64,000 nt of DNA from an uncultured Eubacteriales bacterium. Lineage in GTDB: Bacteria; Bacillota; Clostridia; Oscillospirales; Oscillospiraceae. Location of the stretch: positions 19,338-83,337 of the forward strand of contig ONNS01000003.1 of the NCBI GenBank assembly GCA_900319275.1, written 5' to 3'. Positions 44,307 to 52,477 of this stretch are shown piece after piece. A program made the position numbers and the translations under genes. The notes under the pieces were generated by a model. The model was given only the letters and a program-made list of their open reading frames with translations, searched no databases and had not been told where the DNA came from. Within the stretch, counting starts at the first letter, position 1. The number at the start of each line of letters is the position of its first letter.

Positions 44307-47300
44307 ATGAGTAAAAAAGTGATCCATCTGCTGTGCAGTGATGCAGACCGCGCAGCACTGCAGCCGGTACTGGACGCGCTGAAAACCAGGGGGCTGCATG
44401 TGTCGGAGGAGACACCGCGGAAAAAGAATCTTGTGCTGGCGGCGCTGTCCGAGCGCTTTTATGCCGATGACAGTAAAACCAAAGCGCTGCTTGACCTTGT
44501 CGCCGCGGGAGCGGAAAACGTGCTGCCGCTGCAGCTGGACAGCGCATCTATCCCGGACGTGCTGAAAAACGCATTGTATTCTCGAAATATCATCCCCGCC
44601 TCCAAGCGAGACGCGGCGCATACCGCCGAGCGCATCGTTGACGCGCTGCCGAAGCGGAAGTCGAAGCTGCCGTTGATTTTGACGGCAGCCGCTATAGTGA
44701 TGATTGCCGTCGTTGCTCTGCTGCTCTGGCAGGCCAATCTGCCCACGGTAGAAGAAGCCGTGCCGGTCGTGGCGGAGCCTGTCGAAGAGATATACATCCC
44801 CGCGGGCCTCACCGAAGAAGATCTGGCCGAAGTCCGCTGCGTGGTCATCGTGGGCGAGCATCTGAAAACCTATACCAAAGAGGACAAGGAGCCCCGGGAC
44901 GACATGTCCGGCGAGTGGCGGGATATGCTCTTTGAGGTCGCCAGCTCCCGGCAGCGCGACGGAACGGATGAATTCGAATGGTACTGGAACGAGGATGGCT
45001 CTCAGGTCTCTCTGACCGCTTATGATCTCCGCTTCCTGTCGCTGCTGCCGAATCTGGAGGAGCTGCACATGGCCATGGTGGACGTGCAGCAGGCGCCGGA
45101 TCTGAGCGATCTGGAGCAACTGGGGGTCGTGTGGGCCAACGAATGTCGTTTGGGAGATCTGGGCTGGCTTGCCGATTCCCGAGCGAACAAGATGCAGATC
45201 CGCTCGCACGCGGACTTTGCCACTCTCGGGCAGAGCGAGTTCCTGCGCGTCGCGATACTGGACAGCTACCAGGATACGCCCACCGATTTCTCTGTCTTCT
45301 CTCCACCGCAGCTACGGGAATTTGACCTTTGCTGCTGGGACATGGACGAGATCGATCTTTCCGGTCTTGCTGCCTGCGAGAAGCTCAGACAGGTCCGTCT
45401 CAGCGGCTGCCCTGCGGAGAATCTGGACTTTCTGTCGGGCCAGACCGGTCTGACCCTGCTGCAGCTGAGATATATGCCCCGGCTGCGGGACATCTCTGCG
45501 CTCTCTGAGCTGACGCAGCTTCGGGAACTGCTGATGGAGGACTGCAATCAGCTGCGGGATCTTAGCCCGATTGCAGGCTGCACAGCGCTGGTGGACTTCA
45601 ACATTGCCTGCGACGACGCCCTCCGACTGCGGGACGTCAGCTTTTTGGGCAATCTGCCAAAGCTGAATGATATCAGCCTTGGCGGGGTGGAGCTGCCAAA
45701 CCTCGACTTTCTCGTCTCGCTTTCTGAAAGCCATACAAGCCTCAACAGCTTTGGCTTTTGGGGATCTATCGGGGACTATTCCGGTTTATCGGCCATCAAA
45801 CAGTATGGATCATTGTCTATCGACCCGGATGACGGCGCCCGTCTGGAGGAAATTTTGCCGTATCTGGAGAATGCTGCGATTCAGGATCTGCAGCTTCGAC
45901 GATTTAAAGAAGTGAATCTCTCAACGCTGCCGCACCCATCCGTCCGTCTGGAGCTGGACCGCTGCGGGATCACGGATCTGAGTGCGCTGCCGGAGGACTG
46001 GAAGGCCTCCCATCTGAATCTGAACAAATGCTCGTCTTTGCAATCTCTGGACGGGCTGCAGAACCAGTCCCGCATCAAGGACCTGGAGGTCTATCTCTGC
46101 CCGCGCCTGACGGACTGGAGCGCGCTGGAGGGGATGAATTTCAGTTCTCTCAGCATCACCGGCGGCTTTACGGTACCGGAAGGTGTGGCGTTCCGTACCG
46201 GGATGCTGCGCCTTGACAGTGTGGCGGAGGTGAACGCTCTGAGCATTCTGGACAGTCTGGACGCGGAAAAGTCCTGCAGCTTCGAGCTGGTCGGTCTGGA
46301 GGATCTGAACAATCTTCAGCCGCTCAGCCGCTTCCACGGAACCTACCTGGCCGTCTCTCCCCAGTTGGCCGAGCAGGCGGAGGATCTGGTGGACGCCGGG
46401 AATTTCCGCGAGTACCGCATCGAATACCCCGAGGGCGGCTGGGAGATGGACGAGATGGAGTATGCCCTGCTGAGCCTGGACGAGCTGGACACCCTGCCTC
46501 CGGCCTTGCTGCGCCGTATTACCAGTGTCTGCATCGCGGGCGATCAGGTCATCGACTTGGACCGCTATGACATCTGGGAGGACTGGGAACACAAGGACGG
46601 GAACGGGAACCCGGCCCTTCAGCTCCACGACCGCGAGACGGACGAGGTGATGCCGCTCTCTCCGGGCGTGTTTGAGGACATGGAAAGGCTCGGTGCATTG
46701 ACCGGCCTGCGGGAGCTGTATCTCTACGGGCAGCCGCTCCAAAGCCTGGACGGCATTCAGATGCTCGCATCGCTGGAGATAATCTCGGCCATGGGCTGCA
46801 GCACTTTGACCGACGCCTCTGCGCTTTTCGCCCTGCCGGAGCTGCGCTGGGTGGATCTCAAATGCACGCAGTTGGATTCCATCCAGGGCGTGCAGAACTT
46901 GTGGGGTCTGCGCTCGCTGAACGTCTCCAACACAAAGGTGGACGATCTGACGCCGCTGGCCGAGAGCGACTTCTCCGCGGCGGAGGAAGACGGCGGCTTT
47001 GACCTGGACTGCAACGAGCTGGACCTGAGCGAGGAGGATTTCGCCGCCATGGCCCACATCCGGCGTTTTCAGGGGCTGGCCTTTACCGACGCCGATCCAG
47101 CTATCTGGATCCCCGCATTGTCCGACTGTGAGATCCAATATTTTGGCGCCGCGGGAGACCTGCACTGCAACGAGGACCTGGCGGCTTTTGCGGCGGATCA
47201 TCCGGAGCTGCGGGCGCTGTTCCTGGGCTGGGCGGAGAATATTACCGATCTGACGCCGCTGCTTGAGCTGGAGAATCTGGAGAGAGTCAGCGTCAATCGG

Positions 47301-47369
47301 GATATGCGGGAGGCCGTTGCAAGCCTCGACGGGCAAAGCTATGGCTTCGAACTGGAGATTCAGGGCTGA
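44307..47369 (+). CDS. Degenerate TIR-like/TM protein with a very large LRR ectodomain
   Basis: A 1020-residue protein. Residues 1-95 are a short, degenerate TIR-like Rossmann domain (KVIHLLCSDADRAALQPVL, ERFYADDSKTKALLDL) without the catalytic Glu. A membrane helix is at about 121-142. The remaining nearly 880 residues are outside the cell and rich in internalin-like leucine-rich repeats (LPNLEELHMAMVDV, LTQLRELLMEDC, LASLEIISAMGCSTLTDASAL), with an acidic, Asp/Glu-rich composition. This is the most likely ligand-sensing subunit. AAGGAGG precedes the ATG; the stop overlaps the SLOG gene start. Confidence 0.8.
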   Translation: MSKKVIHLLCSDADRAALQPVLDALKTRGLHVSEETPRKKNLVLAALSERFYADDSKTKALLDLVAAGAENVLPLQLDSASIPDVLKNALYSRNIIPASKRDAAHTAERIVDALPKRKSKLPLILTAAAIVMIAVVALLLWQANLPTVEEAVPVVAEPVEEIYIPAGLTEEDLAEVRCVVIVGEHLKTYTKEDKEPRDDMSGEWRDMLFEVASSRQRDGTDEFEWYWNEDGSQVSLTAYDLRFLSLLPNLEELHMAMVDVQQAPDLSDLEQLGVVWANECRLGDLGWLADSRANKMQIRSHADFATLGQSEFLRVAILDSYQDTPTDFSVFSPPQLREFDLCCWDMDEIDLSGLAACEKLRQVRLSGCPAENLDFLSGQTGLTLLQLRYMPRLRDISALSELTQLRELLMEDCNQLRDLSPIAGCTALVDFNIACDDALRLRDVSFLGNLPKLNDISLGGVELPNLDFLVSLSESHTSLNSFGFWGSIGDYSGLSAIKQYGSLSIDPDDGARLEEILPYLENAAIQDLQLRRFKEVNLSTLPHPSVRLELDRCGITDLSALPEDWKASHLNLNKCSSLQSLDGLQNQSRIKDLEVYLCPRLTDWSALEGMNFSSLSITGGFTVPEGVAFRTGMLRLDSVAEVNALSILDSLDAEKSCSFELVGLEDLNNLQPLSRFHGTYLAVSPQLAEQAEDLVDAGNFREYRIEYPEGGWEMDEMEYALLSLDELDTLPPALLRRITSVCIAGDQVIDLDRYDIWEDWEHKDGNGNPALQLHDRETDEVMPLSPGVFEDMERLGALTGLRELYLYGQPLQSLDGIQMLASLEIISAMGCSTLTDASALFALPELRWVDLKCTQLDSIQGVQNLWGLRSLNVSNTKVDDLTPLAESDFSAAEEDGGFDLDCNELDLSEEDFAAMAHIRRFQGLAFTDADPAIWIPALSDCEIQYFGAAGDLHCNEDLAAFAADHPELRALFLGWAENITDLTPLLELENLERVSVNRDMREAVASLDGQSYGFELEIQG

Positions 47370-48970
47370 TGGACACAGAGAAAACGATCCCTATTGTCAT
47401 CGGCGTCACCGGGCACCGGGCAATCCGTCAGCAGGATCGCCCGGCGCTTATGGCGGCGGTAAAAGTGGAACTGGAAAAGCTGCGCGCGCTTTGCCCGCAC
47501 TCGCGGCTCGTCATGCTGAATTCTCTTGCGGAGGGCGCTGACCTGCTGTGCGCTGATGCGGCCGAGGCGCTCGATATTCCTGTCGTTGCCGTACTGCCCC
47601 GTGAGCGGGCGGATTACGAGCGGGATTTCGGCGAGGCCGCGCTGGCACGTTTTGCCCATCACTGCGAGCGCGCGGAGCAGGTGTTCGTCTCGCCGAGCAC
47701 AGAACCCCTTCCCCCAGATGGCGTCAGCCGGGCGTATGCGTTCCGGCAGGCCGGGATCTATGTAGCCGCACATTGCCATGTGCTGCTGGCACTCTGGGAC
47801 GGAGAGCCGGGCAAGCATGGCTGCGGCACGGCGGAGGTCGTTGACTTTGCCTGGAAGGGCAGTTATTGTCCCGCAGCCGGCATGTCCCTGCGCTCCGGCA
47901 GCAATGAGGCCGTGATCCATATTTTCACACCGCGGGGAGAACAGACAGACACAGCACCCGGCACAGTGCAGGTGCTTGGAAGCAGAGAGACGGTCCTGGA
48001 CATTATTCACAGGACGGATGACTTCAATCACAATGCCTCCAAAGTCTCGTCGACAGAAAACTCCCGCCTTCCCGAAGGGCATGACAGGGATCCCATACTG
48101 GAAAGAATAGAGACGATCAGTCGTACAGCCGGTAAACTGAGCCGTCAATACGCCCGGCTGTATCGGCGTGTGCTGGCATTGCTCGCTGTGGCCAGCGCGC
48201 TGCTGACCTTCGCGTTTTTGATGTACGATGAAGCGCAGGCGATCTGGATGATCCTCGTGTGCGGTATGATGCTCCTCTCTGCCTGGGCTTGTCAACGCTA
48301 CGCTGTGCGCTCGGATTGCCACAGACGGTATATCGAATACCGGGTCCTTGCCGAATGCCTGCGGGTACAGACTTATCTTCGCTATGCCGGAAGCCGCGTT
48401 CAGGTCTCCGAGCTGCTGTCGTGGACGCAGCAGGAGGAGACCGCGTGGATCCTGGACGCACTCTGCGCCCTGACGATCGGAAACGTGCCGGGAGAGGCCC
48501 ATGACATTCGCTCCTGTTGGGTGGAAGCGCAGAGAGATTACCATCGGCAAGCCTGTAAAAGTGCCGGGAAGAAGCTTTCCGCCAGCGAGCGCACTGTGCG
48601 TTTCGCGCTGTTCCTGAGTGTTGGGCTCTATCTTCTGGGCGTGGGCTATGAGCTGTTGTGCGGTGGGCTGATTTTCCGGCCGTCACTTATAGTGGCGGAT
48701 GTGGAGCTCTGGCGCACGGTCTTGAAGATCCTGATAGGGACGATCTCTGCCGTGACGCTGTTCGTGGCAAATTTCTATGGGCGACTCTCCCTGCCGCGGA
48801 CGCTTTCCGACCATCAGAAGATGGAACGGTTTTATACGAATATGACAGCAGAGATGGAAAAGCACGGGCAGACAGAGGCTCTTTTGAGAGTGCTCGCCAG
48901 GGAAGAGCTGACCGAAAACGGCAACTGGTGCTCCTATCAGCGGGATAACAAACCGGATCTTTCGCTTTGA
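47369..48970 (+). CDS. SLOG-domain protein with four membrane segments
   Basis: A 533-residue protein. Residues about 7-190 match the SLOG (SMF/DprA-LOG) Rossmann superfamily: IVIGVTGHRAIR at 9-20, LNSLAEGADLLCADAA at 50-65, and RQAGIYVAAHCHVLLALWDG, which bind nucleotide ligands in the family. Two membrane-helix pairs follow (about 267-285 and 291-308; 410-430 and 450-470), with a SLATT-like helical segment between and the tail EELTENGNWCSYQRDNKPDL. SLOG plus membrane-helix modules are proposed effectors in nucleotide-dependent conflict systems. The ATG overlaps the previous stop. Last gene of the cluster. Confidence 0.78.
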   Translation: MDTEKTIPIVIGVTGHRAIRQQDRPALMAAVKVELEKLRALCPHSRLVMLNSLAEGADLLCADAAEALDIPVVAVLPRERADYERDFGEAALARFAHHCERAEQVFVSPSTEPLPPDGVSRAYAFRQAGIYVAAHCHVLLALWDGEPGKHGCGTAEVVDFAWKGSYCPAAGMSLRSGSNEAVIHIFTPRGEQTDTAPGTVQVLGSRETVLDIIHRTDDFNHNASKVSSTENSRLPEGHDRDPILERIETISRTAGKLSRQYARLYRRVLALLAVASALLTFAFLMYDEAQAIWMILVCGMMLLSAWACQRYAVRSDCHRRYIEYRVLAECLRVQTYLRYAGSRVQVSELLSWTQQEETAWILDALCALTIGNVPGEAHDIRSCWVEAQRDYHRQACKSAGKKLSASERTVRFALFLSVGLYLLGVGYELLCGGLIFRPSLIVADVELWRTVLKILIGTISAVTLFVANFYGRLSLPRTLSDHQKMERFYTNMTAEMEKHGQTEALLRVLAREELTENGNWCSYQRDNKPDLSL

Positions 48971-49048
48971 AAAGACTTTTAATCTGACAGACAGCATACA
49001 ATGTAGAATTTTGCAGCGGCAGAGCACTGACGCAACGAGCATAATTAA

Positions 49049-49083
49049 ATCCCCGCCGCCGGTTTTCAACCGGCAGCGGGGAT
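49049..49083. terminator. Hairpin between the SLOG gene and the trpZ-like pseudogene
   Basis: ATCCCCGC-CGCCGGTT pairs with AACCGG-C-AGCGGGGAT around a short loop at 49049-49083. The tails are only weakly T-rich, so efficiency is uncertain. Confidence 0.6.
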
Positions 49084-49101
49084 CGAAGTTTGTGGATGAG
49101 A

Positions 49102-49831
49102 TCAGGAGAGAAGGATCCGGTCGTTGTCCATGATCGCCTTGGTCTGAGCTTTGAAGCGCTGGGCCAGATCGTCCACACCGAGCTTGCTTCGCTCTTCTCC
49201 GGCAATATCCAGGACAATATGGCCGTCAGCCATCATCAGCGTGCGGTTTCCGAGCTCCAGGGCCTGGGACATGTTGTGCGTGATCATCAGACAGGTTATG
49301 CTGTTGTCAGAGACGATTTGTGTCGTCAGCTGCAGCACCTTCTCGGCGGTGGCGGGGTCGAGAGCGGCCGTATGCTCGTCGAGCAAAAGGAGTTTCGGCG
49401 TGACGATCGTCGCCATCAGCAGCGTCAATGCGCTGCAGGCGATCGCGGAACAGGGCTTTATCGGCTTTTGAGATGTGAGAGAACGGCGATGTGCCGCTGC
49501 TGCTGCGCAGATAGGCCAGCGAGAGGTTTTCCTCGATCGTCATGTGTGGGGCCGTGCCGCGCAGCGGATCCTGGAACAGACGGCCGATGCTGCGGCTGCG
49601 CTTGTGATCCGGCAGGAAGGTCACATCCTGCCCATCGAGAAGGATACGCCCCTCGTCGACAAAGAAATTACCGGCAACGGCGTTGAAAAGTGTGGATTTT
49701 CCGGCGCCGTTCGAGCCGACGATCGTTACAAATTCGCCGCGGTCGAGATGCAGGGAGAGCTTTTGCAGCGCACATTTTTCATTGACTGTGCCGGGGTTGA
49801 AGGTCTTGGAGATACCACGGATCGTCAGCAT
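49102..49831 (-). pseudogene. Broken ABC transporter ATPase gene (trpZ-like)
   Basis: Two frames together make one ABC ATPase. The first (from ATG 49831) covers the N-terminus, Walker A GSNGAGKSTLF and Q-loop FQDPLRGTAPHMT, and runs normally to KADKALFRDRL. The second, in another frame, covers ALTLLMATIVTPKLLLLDEHTAALDPATA (Walker B) to the end near 49102. The roughly 20 residues that should join them, including the LSGGQ signature, are missing at about 49430-49445, and the frame is shifted. The total of 730 nt is about 59 nt shorter than intact family members. As written it cannot form an active ATPase; an assembly deletion is an alternative. Confidence 0.85.
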
Positions 49832-49834
49832 GTC

Positions 49835-50737
49835 TCAGCCCTCCTTTTTGCCTTGCCGGACGCGGCGCGCAAAGGCGATCTTTTCGCGGATCGTCGGCAT
49901 CGCGATCGCGAGGGCGACGATGATCGCCGTCACAAGCTTCAGGCATTCGATCGGGACGATCTTGGTTTTCAGCACCACGGCATAGATGAAACGGTAGGCA
50001 ATGCTGCCGACAATGGCCGAGAGCACACCGCGTGTCATCGAGCCGCGGCGGCAGAGCGTTTCACCGATGATCAGACAGGCAAGCCCGATCACGACGATGC
50101 CGGTGCCGGCGTTGATATCGGCCGAGCGCTGGAACTGCCCGACAAGTGCGCCGGACAGGGCGGTCATAGCATTGGCGAGACACAGCCCGACGGTGATAGT
50201 ATACGAGGGATTGATGGAGGAAGCGCTGACCATATCCCGGTTGTCACCGGTCGCCCGCAGGGAGAGACCGAGCCGCGTGCCGAGAAACCAGATCAGACAT
50301 CCGGCCGCAAGCGCAACAAAGACGGCAGACAGCAGAAGATTGGCCCAGCGCCCGCCGATCCCCAGCGCGCGAAACAGGGTATAAACCGTCGCCTGCTTTA
50401 AAATTGTCGCATTTGAGGACCAGCCCATCGCCATCAGATTGACGGTATAGAGCCCGGTGTTTGTGACAATACCGGCAAGGATCGACGGCACGCCAAGCTT
50501 TGTCTGTAAGATGGCGGTAACTAAACCGGCCAGCGCGCCGCAGAGCATAGCGGCCAGCAGCGCGAGCAGCGGATGTCCCGCCGCGGCCATCGTCACAGAT
50601 ACGGCCATACCGAATACAAAGCTGCCGTCCGTCGTCAGATCGGCGATATCCAGCACCCGAAAGCTCAGAAACAGGGCCATCGGGATCAGCGCATAGAGAA
50701 TACCCAGCTCAAAGGTCGTCTGCAGGATATACAGCAT
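49835..50737 (-). CDS. ABC transporter permease, TrpY-like
   Basis: A 300-residue BPD_transp_2 family permease with about eight membrane segments, starting MLYILQTTFELGILYALIPM and containing the family loop FRVLDIADLTTDGSFVFG. It is the membrane component of the TrpXYZ-type uptake system. TTGGAGGAA precedes ATG 50737; it lies 60 nt after the substrate-binding gene and 3 nt before the ATPase pseudogene. The T-box leader of the operon points to tryptophan as substrate. Confidence 0.88.
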   Translation of the reverse strand: MLYILQTTFELGILYALIPMALFLSFRVLDIADLTTDGSFVFGMAVSVTMAAAGHPLLALLAAMLCGALAGLVTAILQTKLGVPSILAGIVTNTGLYTVNLMAMGWSSNATILKQATVYTLFRALGIGGRWANLLLSAVFVALAAGCLIWFLGTRLGLSLRATGDNRDMVSASSINPSYTITVGLCLANAMTALSGALVGQFQRSADINAGTGIVVIGLACLIIGETLCRRGSMTRGVLSAIVGSIAYRFIYAVVLKTKIVPIECLKLVTAIIVALAIAMPTIREKIAFARRVRQGKKEG

Positions 50738-50797
50738 GATTTCCTCCAACCGCGGCGGGACACGCAATGCGTATCCCGACGTTTATTCAATCATTTT

Positions 50798-51781
50798 TCA
50801 ATCTTCTGTAGTCTCAACTTCGACAAGTGTGCCCATGTTGGCGAAGATTGCGGTGTCGATGTCGAGCGCCTCGGCGGTTTCGGTGTTGACAGTGATGATG
50901 CCGCCTTCCATCTTGTAATAATCCTCAAGCTCAGCCATGCCCTCGGTGACAGCCTGATAGGCGAGATCCGCAGTTTTGGCACCAAGCTCGGTATAGTTCA
51001 CGCCGCAGGTGGCGAAGGCGCCGTTGCGCACGAAGGAATCAGCGCCGGTGTAGTGGGGGATACCGGCTTCCGCGAAGGACGGGGCGATCGCCAGCTCAGC
51101 CGCCATGATGACGTTGTCAGTCGGGGTGAAAATGGCGTCTACCTTGTCAGACACAAGGCTGCCGGCTGCGGCCATGACTTCGTCGTTGGTATTGCCGGTG
51201 GCCTCAATATATTTGATGCCCTTCTCGTCCAAATACGCCTTGGCTTCGGCGATCGGTTTGCGGGAGTTGGCTTCGCTGAGCGAGTAGAGGAGACCGACCG
51301 TCTTGATATCGGGATTCTGCGCGAGCATCATATCGATGATAAACTCGGTGTTGAGCATATCGCTGGTGCCTGTGACATAGTCGATATCGGTAAGCTCTGC
51401 AGCTTCCGGATCAGAGATCGCGGCGTATACGACAGGGATTTTCGACTCTTCATCCACTACCGCGACGATCTGAGCGGCTCTTGTGGCGATCGGAATAATC
51501 ACGTCGTACTCGTCAGCGACAACCTGAGCGGCAATCTGCTGCAGCATGGTCTGGTCGTTTTGTCCGGAGAATATATCGCATTTGATTGAAACGCCATCCC
51601 GTTTGGCGATGACGGCGCATTCTTCTTCGATTGCGGCGGCTATTTCGTCGAGCGAAGCATGGTCGAGCTGTTTGACAATGGCAACTTTATAGGATTCTGC
51701 GGCAAAGGCAGCAGGGGAGAACGCAGCGGTCAGACTGAGCATCAGCAGAAGGCTGAGGAGAAGGGAAGTGATTTTTTTCAT
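50798..51781 (-). CDS. ABC transporter substrate-binding protein, TrpX-like
   Basis: A 327-residue secreted protein of the ABC_sub_bind (BMP-like) family, with a signal peptide (MKKITSLLLSLLLMLSLTAAF, cleavage after AFA near 29) and two Rossmann lobes (VAIVKQLDHASLDEI; VDAIFTPTDNVIMAA; HYTGADSFVRNGAF). There is no lipobox Cys, unusual for a Gram-positive ABC receptor. The start at 51781 is preferred because AGGAGG precedes it; the longer frame has no site. Controlled by the Trp T-box upstream. Probable substrate is tryptophan or an analogue. Confidence 0.88.
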   Translation of the reverse strand: MKKITSLLLSLLLMLSLTAAFSPAAFAAESYKVAIVKQLDHASLDEIAAAIEEECAVIAKRDGVSIKCDIFSGQNDQTMLQQIAAQVVADEYDVIIPIATRAAQIVAVVDEESKIPVVYAAISDPEAAELTDIDYVTGTSDMLNTEFIIDMMLAQNPDIKTVGLLYSLSEANSRKPIAEAKAYLDEKGIKYIEATGNTNDEVMAAAGSLVSDKVDAIFTPTDNVIMAAELAIAPSFAEAGIPHYTGADSFVRNGAFATCGVNYTELGAKTADLAYQAVTEGMAELEDYYKMEGGIITVNTETAEALDIDTAIFANMGTLVEVETTED

Positions 51782-51884
51782 AGCAGAATTCCTCCTAATT
51801 TGATAATGTTTGTTTGTTCGTTCTACCTGTTTCAGGGCCGCCATCGTTTTGTTAAGAGTACCATTGTGATCACCTCATAATAAT

Positions 51885-52165
51885 AAAAAAGTCCCATCCC
51901 TCGAATCATCAAGGGACAGGAAATCAAACAAATCCTGCGGTGCCACCCAAGTTGGTAAAAACCCGCTCTCTTGTACCATCATACAAGTCTGCTTGGATAA
52001 CGGGAGCAGAAAACCCGTTGACTGCTACTTGCCCGAAGGCTTTCGGTCACCCTCAGAAGTCCATTCACCAAGGCTTTAACTGCCGTCTTGCACCGTCCGG
52101 CGGCTCTCTGAAAGTCGGGGCCAAGGTTACTTACTCTTCCTCATCGGTTTGCCTTTTCATTTAGT
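51885..52165 (-). promoter_or_regulatory. T-box riboswitch (tryptophan specifier) of the trpXYZ-type operon
   Basis: On the minus strand the leader shows a Stem I with a loop E-type AGTA...GAA specifier loop, where the codon TGG followed by A sits at 52063-52061, and the AGAGAG and GGTGCAA elements of the distal stem. The T-box sequence TGGGTGGCACCGCAGG lies at 51949-51934. The terminator is GTCCC...GGGAC (51917-51891) plus six T (51890-51885). Uncharged tRNA-Trp would stabilise the antiterminator and turn on the transporter genes. Confidence 0.9.
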
Positions 52166-52172
52166 GATTTAA

Positions 52173-52201
52173 ATAATAACCCCATACAGATTATTTGTCA
52201 A
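52173..52201 (-). promoter_or_regulatory. Promoter of the T-box operon
   Basis: TTGACA (complement of 52196-52201) and TATTAT (complement of 52173-52178), 17-nt spacing. It diverges from the met operon promoter 38 nt away. Confidence 0.8.
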
Positions 52202-52239
52202 TACCGAATTTGATTTAACGAAATAAATAGAAAAAGGAC

Positions 52240-52268
52240 TTGACAAGGCGCGCCACCCGCTATATAAT
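52240..52268 (+). promoter_or_regulatory. met operon promoter
   Basis: Consensus TTGACA (52240-52245) and TATAAT (52263-52268) with 17-nt spacing, one of the strongest promoters in the window. Confidence 0.85.
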
Positions 52269-52298
52269 CACTGCATCAAACAAAAGGAGACCGCCTTC

Positions 52299-52406
52299 AT
52301 GTTTAAGCGCATCGACAACATGATGATGGGAATGATGTACATGTTCCGCATGTGCATGATGCGTCGTGTTCAGAATGCAGCTGTGCTTGGCTTCGTTTCC
52401 ATCTGA
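52299..52406 (+). CDS. Methionine-rich leader peptide upstream of metNIQ
   Basis: A 35-codon frame with an AGGAG site 9 nt before ATG 52299 and stop TGA at 52404-52406. Ten of its 35 residues are Met, eight of them within codons 9-21 (MMGMMYMFRMCMM), an extreme excess. It lies between a consensus promoter and a terminator hairpin that precedes metN. The layout is that of a ribosome-mediated attenuator: stalling at Met codons when Met-tRNA is scarce would favour read-through. No SAM riboswitch or T-box is seen here. The peptide probably has no function of its own. Confidence 0.75.
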   Translation: MFKRIDNMMMGMMYMFRMCMMRRVQNAAVLGFVSI

Positions 52407-52430
52407 TGTTTGATTCGATGGTATTTTCAG

Positions 52431-52463
52431 AACCGGGAAGCAGTTGCAGCTTCCCGGTTTTTA
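52431..52463 (+). terminator. Attenuator terminator before metN
   Basis: AACCGGGAAGC (52431-52441) pairs perfectly with GCTTCCCGGTT (52449-52459) around a 7-nt loop, followed by T-rich sequence. It lies 25 nt after the Met-rich leader stop and 15 nt before metN. Part of its left arm (GAAGC) could instead pair with GCTTC at 52390-52394 inside the leader frame. Confidence 0.8.
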
Positions 52464-52477
52464 TTTAGGAGTACAAT

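Noticed and set aside
43596-45209. Long minus-strand open frame opposite the TIR and LRR genes
   Set aside because: Antisense to two well-supported genes; no homology or start signals.
45921-47336. Long minus-strand open frame opposite the large LRR gene
   Set aside because: Shadow of the LRR repeats; no ribosome binding site or homology.
37399-48970. Cluster carried on a prophage or integrative element
   Set aside because: No integrase, structural phage genes or target-site repeats were seen. The nearest tRNA (Arg, 34116) is separated by the ABC exporter, so transfer remains possible but unsupported.
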